DNA of 64,000 nt from Alloprevotella sp. Lung230 (GTDB taxonomy: Bacteria; Bacteroidota; Bacteroidia; Bacteroidales; Bacteroidaceae): the NCBI RefSeq assembly GCF_014385435.1, contig NZ_JACSUD010000004.1, positions 103,291 to 167,290 of the forward strand, given 5' to 3'. The notes beneath the pieces were generated by a model that did not search any database, was not told the DNA's origin, and was given only the letters and a program-made list of their open reading frames with translations. This document shows, piece after piece, positions 58,251 through 64,000 of the stretch. The translations under genes and the position numbers were made by a program. The stretch's first letter is position 1. Each line of letters begins with the position of its first letter.

Positions 58251-59276
58251 TTATTTCACGAGGGTTTTCGTGCCGTCGATGATATAAACACCGGCCGGCA
58301 GACCGCGGGTCGCATCACAACGGCGTCCGTTGAGGTCGAACACTCCCTTGGCTTTCGGCGCGTCATCGGCGAGGCGCGTCAGGCCGGTGATGTGATCTTT
58401 GTTTTTCCAAGGGATAAAGGTCAGGTCGGTGGCTGCGGTGCCGAGCAGCGCACTGACAGCAGCGTCGTTCAAGCGGGTGTAGACCTCGCGCGGAGAGTCG
58501 AGCATTACGGTGCTGCCATCCCCATCACCGCGCACAAATCCGGTGCGTTCGGCAGTGCTGACGAACTTGTAGGCAAAGCGGTTTTTCATCGCTTTGCTCC
58601 GGCCTTTCACACCGGCGGAAAGGGACGTGGTGCCGGGGCCGGTGTTGGAGTCTTTGTCCACCAGCACCACAGCATAAGTGCCGGGGCGGCCTTGGAGGAT
58701 ATAGCCGGCACTGCCGGCACCGACCACGGTGGTATTGGCCGCCAAGACTTTGTAGGTGAAATCGCCTTTCGATTTGGCCGAGGCGCTGGCACTCACCACC
58801 TGCAGTTCGCGCTCGTTGGGAATGGTCCAGTTGCCGCCGGCCCAGAAGGAGGCGTAGCCCGTGGCACCCACTGTGAGGTGAAGGGCATTTTCGAGACGAG
58901 CAACGTGGAAAATCAAACTGTCGCCCGACTTTTTGAACACGCCTTCAAGGAGCAGGTCGTGCTTGTTGTCGGCATCGTTCAAGCCTTCGGCCATGTGATT
59001 GCCTGCGCGTGCCACGAGAGCGTAGTGTGCATTGCCCACGATGAAGGACGTTTCCCGTTCGGCGGCCGCTGCGAGAGGTGTCGGCACGCTGTTGCCAAAA
59101 CCGAGGAGGTCGGCGGTGAGAAACACGGATTTGCCCGCTGCGACGAGGGCATCGGCCTGCGCCTGCACTTCGATGGGTGTGAGGGGCGATGCCTTTGTGC
59201 CGTCGCCGGCTTGGGCGGTGAGGGTTGCGGCTGCACAAAGGGCGAGCAGCCAGCGCTTGGAAGTAGAATTTGTCAT
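58251..59276 (-). CDS. Uncharacterised secreted protein with a sorting-like C-terminus
   Basis: 341 residues from ATG 59276 (MTNSTSKRWLLALCAAATLT, signal peptide ending AQA); ATG 59300 is less likely. The mature part is beta-rich with Gly/Asp-rich loops. The final residues read GVFDLNGRRCDATRGLPAGV then YIIDGTKTLVK, the pattern found at the end of many Bacteroidales secreted proteins (short C-terminal sorting-like or cell-surface domain). It is not proof of type IX secretion. Function unknown. Confidence 0.7.
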   Translation of the reverse strand: MTNSTSKRWLLALCAAATLTAQAGDGTKASPLTPIEVQAQADALVAAGKSVFLTADLLGFGNSVPTPLAAAAERETSFIVGNAHYALVARAGNHMAEGLNDADNKHDLLLEGVFKKSGDSLIFHVARLENALHLTVGATGYASFWAGGNWTIPNERELQVVSASASAKSKGDFTYKVLAANTTVVGAGSAGYILQGRPGTYAVVLVDKDSNTGPGTTSLSAGVKGRSKAMKNRFAYKFVSTAERTGFVRGDGDGSTVMLDSPREVYTRLNDAAVSALLGTAATDLTFIPWKNKDHITGLTRLADDAPKAKGVFDLNGRRCDATRGLPAGVYIIDGTKTLVK

Positions 59277-59407
59277 AAGAAAAGAGTTGAGTGAAACCAT
59301 TGTGTTGAAGTCATTCCCTGGGGAATGGGTACTGTATAAATGCAAAATCGCTGCCGGGCAGTTTCGGAGGCTCTACGCAGGAAGTTCAAATTGTGTGCGC
59401 ATTCTTT

Positions 59408-59471
59408 TGAAATTGTCTTATAAGAGAATTCAAATTGTCTTATAGGACAATTTCAAATGTCTTATAAGACA
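59408..59471. repeat. 21-bp palindromic tandem array, type C (3 units plus a degenerate fourth)
   Basis: Units 59408-59428, 59429-59449 and 59450-59471 built on the palindrome AATTGTCTTATAAGACAATT; a degenerate unit TTCAAATTGTGTGCGCATTC precedes at 59385. Spacing is 21, 21 and 22 bp. Unrelated in sequence to types A and B. Lies between the secreted protein gene and the DUF6850 gene. Confidence 0.8.
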
Positions 59472-59617
59472 ATTTTGACGCCCTGCGCACCCTCTGATTA
59501 TCAACCTATTAGAACATTCGGATTTGCAGCGCTCAAAAGGGGAATTTTGCCCACACGGCGAGGGATTTGGATGGGCATATCATCCGCGGCTGATACGAAG
59601 AAGTTTGCATTTATACA

Positions 59618-61216
59618 TCAATGAAAGATGCCGAATGTCAAGGCGGCGGCGCAGGCTTCCGTGTGGCGGTCGGTGCGCAGATAGTGTCCCTCGGCACGGA
59701 CAAAGCAGGGAAGGCGACGGCCGTGCAGGGCGAGAGGGAAGCGGTAGGTGAGGGCGGCCTCGGCATGCCCGTGGTGGGCGCCGTAGTAGTCCCGATCGGG
59801 CCGGAGCACGGCCTGCGCATAGGGCGCGGCGGCATCGGCGAGCGAGAGGCGCGAGTGCAGGGCAAAGTGGTAGCCGGCGCGAACTTCGGCCCACCACCTT
59901 GGGGCGATGCGTCCGCCGCATTCGGCGCGGAGGTCGAGGGCAGCACGCCGGAAGGTGGAGGTGGGCACGATGTGCTTGAGGTTCACCGCGGAGAAGTCGG
60001 CCAGCAGACCGGCAAAGCGCGTGACGGTTTCGCCCTGAGCGGCCGGAATGCGATAGTGGAGCACGGCATCCCAGCGGTGGGTTTGGTAGCGCTTCTTGAA
60101 GGTGAACTGCGTGTCGTAGCGGCGCGAGATGTTGCCCGTTGCGGGATCGGTGGTGAGCACCTGCTGTTGGCGGTATTCGTCGGCAAAGCCTTGTCGGTAT
60201 TCGGCCCGAAGGTCGAAGGCATGGATGGCGCTCGCGGTGCGCAGGCGATGCCGGGTGGCGGCAGCGTAGCGATAGGCCACATATCGACCCGGCGAGGACT
60301 TGGTTTGTCCCCAGACGTCTTCGGCGGCGCGGGCGATGCCCAACGTGGTCACGCTCCGATGGCGGTCGGTGTGGCTAGCGTAGGCAGCCTCTGCCCCCAG
60401 CTCATGGTTCACCCACTCGCGCTGATAGCCCGTGTAGGCACCGGCTGAGCCTTCGGCGTGCTCCAGCCCCGTGAAGACGTAGTAGAGCAAGTTGGGATCG
60501 GTCTGCACGGTTGTGATGTTGGCTATTTTTTCCTTGTCGCGGGCATACCATCCGGTCAGGCCCAAAGTCTGGTGGGCATCCAGGCGAAGGGTGGCGGAAG
60601 GGGCAAGGCGGTAGGCCAACTGCGTGGCGCGGGAGCGAGGGTCGCGCAGTCGGGAGAGGTCGCCCACGCGGTAGTCCACGGCGAGGCCGTAGGTCAGCGG
60701 CCCCACGGACGTAGTGGCGAGGCGGAAAGTGAGGTCGAACTTCTGATGGTCGTAGTTCGCCGCAACAGGACTTCCCGAGAGATAGGGATTTCCCTCGTCG
60801 GTGCGCGACACATCGCTCCACGCCCGATGGTGGGTGCGCCCCATGTCAAAGCAGAATGTGCCATAAGCGCGCAGCCACGTTCCGATGGGCCGAAACTGAT
60901 GGGATCGGAAGCGCAGGCCGTCGCTGCCATCTCCCTCTTGCACGCGGAAGTGCGTGCCGTCGGTGTGGCGATATTGGAAGAAACTGCTGCCGCGCGCAGC
61001 CGTGCTGTCGAGCGACAGGCCGGCGGCGTTGCGGGTGTGCTGCCAGAGGAGCAACTCATCGGCATAGCGGTGGGCTTCGACGGGGGAGAGGTCGGTTTGC
61101 GCCGCACCGGGCAGACGGCCACTCCCCACACCACAGGAAGCGAAAACACCAAAAACTCCGCCACACCGAACGAAGGCGCGAAAACCACCGCCGCACCGAC
61201 CGGCACTTCGCACCAT
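59618..61216 (-). CDS. DUF6850-like outer-membrane beta-barrel protein, damaged 5' end
   Basis: 532 codons. From about 61102 leftward the protein is convincing: AQTDLSPVEAHRYADELLLW, HTRNAAGLSLD and alternating amphipathic strands to FVRAEGHYLRTD and a final AALTFGIFH, as in Bacteroidales DUF6850 outer-membrane proteins. The first ~38 residues (MVRSAGRCGGGFRAFVRCGG onward) are not a normal signal peptide, and on the other strand the same DNA (61103-61291) looks like the end of a different coding sequence. I infer that the original promoter and signal peptide were lost by a rearrangement near 61100; the gene may be inactive. Confidence 0.65.
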   Translation of the reverse strand: MVRSAGRCGGGFRAFVRCGGVFGVFASCGVGSGRLPGAAQTDLSPVEAHRYADELLLWQHTRNAAGLSLDSTAARGSSFFQYRHTDGTHFRVQEGDGSDGLRFRSHQFRPIGTWLRAYGTFCFDMGRTHHRAWSDVSRTDEGNPYLSGSPVAANYDHQKFDLTFRLATTSVGPLTYGLAVDYRVGDLSRLRDPRSRATQLAYRLAPSATLRLDAHQTLGLTGWYARDKEKIANITTVQTDPNLLYYVFTGLEHAEGSAGAYTGYQREWVNHELGAEAAYASHTDRHRSVTTLGIARAAEDVWGQTKSSPGRYVAYRYAAATRHRLRTASAIHAFDLRAEYRQGFADEYRQQQVLTTDPATGNISRRYDTQFTFKKRYQTHRWDAVLHYRIPAAQGETVTRFAGLLADFSAVNLKHIVPTSTFRRAALDLRAECGGRIAPRWWAEVRAGYHFALHSRLSLADAAAPYAQAVLRPDRDYYGAHHGHAEAALTYRFPLALHGRRLPCFVRAEGHYLRTDRHTEACAAALTFGIFH

Positions 61217-61291
61217 TCCTCCTCGTCAAGCGAACACAAACCGGCCACGCCCGTGCAGAGTGCGCCGGCCGAAAAGAAAACCGAAGACTGA
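61103..61291 (+). pseudogene. Possible 3' end of a lost gene (Ser/Thr/Pro/Glu-rich tail)
   Basis: In the plus frame ending TGA at 61291 the codons read ATPHTTGSENTKNSATPNEG, then KTTAAPTGTSHHSSSSSEHK and a final APAEKKTED. Third positions are mostly C or G, as in real genes here, and a terminator (61356-61391) follows in the same direction. No upstream part exists; before 61103 the frame is only the antisense of the DUF6850 gene. It may be a chance open frame. Confidence 0.35.
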
Positions 61292-61355
61292 AGAAACAGG
61301 CGAATACACGAGCACGACTGCCCGCATCGCCTTCTTCTTCGCTCACCGATAGAAA

Positions 61356-61391
61356 GCCGTCCGGCGAATCCACCGCGATTCGCCGGACGGC
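61356..61391. terminator. Intrinsic terminator near the rearranged region
   Basis: GCCGTCCGGCGAATC (61356-61370) pairs with GATTCGCCGGACGGC (61377-61391), followed by GCTTTTG on the plus strand. It fits a plus-strand gene ending at 61291. Confidence 0.7.
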
Positions 61392-61829
61392 GCTTTTGTT
61401 TCCGCACCAACTCCCCACGGCGCACATCGCGGTTCGCTTTTTGTCGACGGCGGCACCCTCCTCGGCCACACCTTCCCAACTTTGAATAAAAAGCTCACGA
61501 CTTTTGTGCGAAACACCACTGCTTTTCGCTTTTTTCTCTCTACTTTTTCCTGCAAACACCGCGAAGCGTAGAAAAAACGCCACGTATTGCCAAAAAAACA
61601 GACACCTTCGATCTGCACTAACTTCTTGAAAGAGAAAGAATAGCGCATTTTTCTCAAAAACGAAAAGCCGAAACGACAAAAAACGAACACCTTTTTTTGG
61701 AAAGTAAGAACTTAGTCTGTATATTTGCGGTGTGACTCCCGTTCATTTTGTTCGGAGTCCGCAAAGTCCACCGGGGTCGCTCGACCATGCGTCCCTTTTT
61801 CTGAAAAACGCACACGAGCTCAAGTCCGG
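61392..61829. other. Intergenic region before the truncated flotillin
   Basis: Apart from the promoter at 61696-61727 I see no gene, RNA or repeat. It is T- and C-rich on the plus strand. Confidence 0.4.
61696..61727 (+). promoter_or_regulatory. Promoter of the truncated flotillin
   Basis: TTTG (61696-61699), 20 bp, TATATTTG (61720-61727); exact consensus. Confidence 0.7.
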
Positions 61830-62324
61830 ATGCAAGCCAACGTCATCGTGGCACAAGAGGTGGAAAAGCGCCGTATTGTGATCGAAGCCGAGGCCGAAGC
61901 CGAACAAAAACGTGTACAAGCCAAGGGTGAAGCCGATGCCATTTTTGCCAAGATGGGAGCCGAGGCAGAGGGTCTTTATGAGATTCTGACCAAGCAGGCC
62001 AAAGGTTACGACAAGATGATCCGCGCTGCCGGCGGCGACGCCAACAAGGCCTACATGCTTCTCCTCCTCGAGAAACTCCCGGAACTCGTGCGCACGCAGG
62101 TGGAAGCCATCAAGGGTATCAACATCGACAAGGTGACCGTTTGGGACAACGGCGGACAAAGTGCCGACGGCAAGGGTTCGACGGCGAACTTCGTCAGCGG
62201 TTTGCTCAAATCTGTTCCTCCGCTCGCCGATCTCTTCGAGCAAGCCGGTATGAGCCTGCCCGAATATCTCGGCAAGCGCAATCAGTCCGGCGAGAACGAA
62301 ACGGCGGAAGCAGAAGAAGTCTAA
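61830..62324 (+). CDS. Flotillin/SPFH protein, C-terminal part only
   Basis: 164 residues from ATG 61830. The sequence MQANVIVAQEVEKRRIVIEA, EAEQKRVQAKGEADAIFAKM and IKGINIDKVTVWDNGG is the coiled-coil and C-terminal region of Bacteroidota flotillins. The membrane hairpin and SPFH domain (normally the first ~300 residues) are absent, yet an intact promoter lies 100 bp upstream. An internal deletion that fused the promoter to the tail is the simplest explanation. The product would be soluble and is unlikely to work as a flotillin. Confidence 0.75.
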   Translation: MQANVIVAQEVEKRRIVIEAEAEAEQKRVQAKGEADAIFAKMGAEAEGLYEILTKQAKGYDKMIRAAGGDANKAYMLLLLEKLPELVRTQVEAIKGINIDKVTVWDNGGQSADGKGSTANFVSGLLKSVPPLADLFEQAGMSLPEYLGKRNQSGENETAEAEEV

Positions 62325-62434
62325 ACCTTCGTTTCCCTCACGGGAACCTCTTTTTGAAAGCTGCGCGCCACCCGCACCTCGGCGCGCCTTTCCTACTCAT
62401 TCGTGGGAAAGTTTTTTTCCAATGACCGCAAAAA

Positions 62435-62478
62435 AGCGGCCGTGCAAGTCCGAATGGGACTGCACGGCCGCTCTTTTT
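62435..62478 (+). terminator. Terminator of the flotillin remnant
   Basis: AGCGGCCGTGCAAGTCC (62435-62451) pairs with GGGACTGCACGGCCGCT (62455-62471), followed by CTTTTT; convergent with the sugar permease gene. Confidence 0.9.
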
Positions 62479-62598
62479 GGGTACGTTGAGGATAACCGAT
62501 GAAAAAGGGAAATAGTCGAGGTGCAAGGTGAATGCACTTGGAGAAATGCACAGCGAAACTATCGCCTGCAGAACCTTGTTAGCACATCAACTGAACGG

Positions 62599-63663
62599 TT
62601 AAAGCAGATTCGCCACAATCTCTGTGGAGGTGAGGCCAATCATTACGCCCCCAATCAAGACAATGAAGAGGCCGATGTAGACATTCCACAATTCCCAGCG
62701 TGTCTTGCGCTCACCGAGGATGTAAATACCGCCCAAGGTGGCGAGAATCACGTTCATTTGCGTCAGTGAGGCGGCAACCGACACACCATTCAAATTGATG
62801 GAGATCAGATAGAGCAGGACGGCCACTGCAAAGATGAAACCGCCGAGCATATTCTTCACACTCGCCCGCGAGAAAGGACGCTGCTTGAGATAGAAGAGCG
62901 AGAAGAAGAGAGCACCTATCGTCATGCCGATGGCTTGAGGCAGAAAAGCGGCGCGCCCGTCGACGTGGAATCGCGCAGGGAAAAAGGAGAAGCCGACATA
63001 GCCTATCGTACCGATGGCCAAGACAAGAATGCCGGTCTTCATATTGGAAGTCGCATCGGCTGCGGAGTTTGCATTCTCCGTGGCAGTCACTTCATGCGTC
63101 CGTTCCACAATGTCATCAGTCCCCGATTGCACGGCATGACCCTCATCCGTCGTTCTAAGCGCCGCTGAAGCCTTTTCGCCTATTGAGTCGACACATTGTC
63201 CGGATTGCGCATTCGTCGCGAGCTGAGGGGATTTCTTAGCCGTTTTGGCAGGATCTCTGCGTGTAGTGAGCCAGATGCCGAAAATGATCAAGGCTATCGC
63301 GCTGAAACCGACCAAGCGCTGCCCCCAAGTCGGCCAGTCCCCGAGAAAGAGCGCGCCGACGATGGAATTCGCCGTCAACTGCATACCAGTAGAAATGGGC
63401 ATACCACCGGAAACGCCGATCAATTCGAAAGAACGATACTGCAACATTTGCGCACCGGCCCACATGGCACCGGAAAGAAAGCACCACCAGAAGTTGGCCG
63501 TGGTAATATCGGGTTGTACAATGAGGTAAACCACAATAGCCACGAGCAGTGTACCGGTTGTGGTACCGATAATTTGATGAATGGGACGACCGCCGACCTT
63601 AGAAATAGCCAACGGGAGTACTCCCCAAAGCAGAGCGGGAAGTAGGGCAATCAAAAGGTTCAT
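62599..63663 (-). CDS. GRP-family sugar permease (RhaT/GlcU-like)
   Basis: 354 residues with ten membrane helices in the DMT-type glucose/ribose porter arrangement: MNLLIALLPALLWGVLPLAI, WAGAQMLQYRSFELIGVSGG and a second half with GVSVAASLTQMNVILATLGG. Residues ~134-208 form an unusually long hydrophilic loop (about 75 residues, rich in Thr, Ala, Glu, Asp) between the two five-helix halves; GRP proteins normally have a short loop there. A sugar is the expected substrate; which one cannot be read. Complete gene. Confidence 0.85.
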   Translation of the reverse strand: MNLLIALLPALLWGVLPLAISKVGGRPIHQIIGTTTGTLLVAIVVYLIVQPDITTANFWWCFLSGAMWAGAQMLQYRSFELIGVSGGMPISTGMQLTANSIVGALFLGDWPTWGQRLVGFSAIALIIFGIWLTTRRDPAKTAKKSPQLATNAQSGQCVDSIGEKASAALRTTDEGHAVQSGTDDIVERTHEVTATENANSAADATSNMKTGILVLAIGTIGYVGFSFFPARFHVDGRAAFLPQAIGMTIGALFFSLFYLKQRPFSRASVKNMLGGFIFAVAVLLYLISINLNGVSVAASLTQMNVILATLGGIYILGERKTRWELWNVYIGLFIVLIGGVMIGLTSTEIVANLL

Positions 63664-63959
63664 CTTGAATTATTTTTTGGTGTGTTGGAAATATAAGTTC
63701 TATCTGTTTTGTCCTCCTCGCTGCGAAGCTCTGCTCGCTCACACAACAATGGTTGATCCTCCACCTCGAAAACTTTGCATAGGTTCCGTTGCGACAAGGG
63801 GGTTGACTTCCTTCGCGTGAACACATCCTTCTCGGGCTTTAATGTAGAATCTCACAAATTGATAGGAAACCATGCAGTCCTTTTCTTCTCTTGATAGCAC
63901 TTGTGACAGGCATTTGGGAGGGGAAATACCGCTTCTCGAACGAGAAAGATTATTCTGAA
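63664..63959. other. Right-edge intergenic region
   Basis: No gene, repeat or clear promoter recognised; only very short frames. Confidence 0.4.
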
Positions 63960-63962
63960 AAA

Positions 63963-63998
63963 CAAAGCCCCGAGTCTCTATCGAGTCTCGAGGCTTGT
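63963..63998. terminator. Imperfect hairpin at the window edge
   Basis: CAAAGCCCCGAGTC pairs, with two mismatches, with GAGTCTCGAGGCTTG (about 63981-63997). Probably the terminator of a gene beyond the right edge. Confidence 0.5.
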
Positions 63999-64000
63999 TG

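Noticed and set aside
58251..59276. Type IX secretion substrate
   Set aside because: The C-terminal pattern is suggestive but does not contain enough of the sorting-domain signature, and no T9SS gene is in the window.

Overview
The window is a 64 kb chromosomal stretch from a Bacteroidota bacterium, most likely order Bacteroidales (Prevotellaceae- or Porphyromonadaceae-like; I cannot fix the genus). The evidence is the promoter type (TTTG, 19-20 bp, TAnnTTTG) in front of many genes, hybrid sensor/AraC regulators, menaquinone synthesis, meso-diaminopimelate dehydrogenase, DUF1573 and DUF6850-type proteins, a Bacteroidales-type DUF5117-like metalloprotease and many secreted lipoproteins. The core genes are GC-rich; one island (about 25.9-28.4 kb) is clearly AT-rich. 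No rRNA, tRNA, CRISPR array or intact transposon was seen.

Layout. 0-6.4 kb: an AspT/YidE-like transporter cut by the left edge, then udk, dxs and the K+ uptake pair trkA-trkH. 6.4-11.1 kb: a small-RNA candidate, a TetR regulator and a two-gene ABC exporter. 11.1-11.9 kb: a gene fragment and repeat element 1. 11.9-21.4 kb: groES-groEL, the leftward operon tdk-hypothetical-radical SAM-tilS, menA, ddh, repeat element 2 and dnaA. 21.5-25.3 kb: a secreted GH2 beta-galactosidase and a YgjP-like metallopeptidase. 25.5-28.5 kb: element 3, then an AT-rich four-gene operon with a fulvocin C-like bacteriocin precursor. 28.5-41.6 kb: two lipoproteins, rsmI, a PerM/AI-2E permease, a sugar nucleotidyltransferase, cmk, ndk, alkaline phosphatase, a one-protein sugar sensor/regulator, prfB, a 46-residue membrane peptide and a CYTH protein. 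42-49.2 kb: two uncharacterised exported proteins upstream of which lie nadB, tyrS and gpmA. 49.3-54.6 kb: uncharacterised exported proteins, two adjacent repeat elements and an outer-membrane barrel. 54.6-64 kb: IS30 remnants around rplS, a metzincin-type protease, a secreted protein, a DUF6850 barrel, a truncated flotillin and a GRP-family sugar permease.

Three things stand out. First, the AT-rich operon has one promoter and one terminator and encodes a MauE-like redox membrane protein, a DUF1573 lipoprotein, a lipoprotein with nine cysteines in its last 46 residues matching fulvocin C, and a small membrane protein that could be the immunity factor. Direct copies of one arm of the local repeat element lie on both sides of it, so it looks like an inserted cassette. 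Second, that repeat element occurs at six intergenic sites. A full copy has a tandem array of 21-bp palindromic units, a left arm, a central hairpin and a right arm that is an inverted copy of the left. It encodes nothing evident and resembles a MITE; one copy carries the 3' end of a gene located 17 kb away. Third, two further arrays (41.7 kb and 59.4 kb) keep the 21-bp palindromic design with unrelated sequences, so the architecture itself seems to be under selection.
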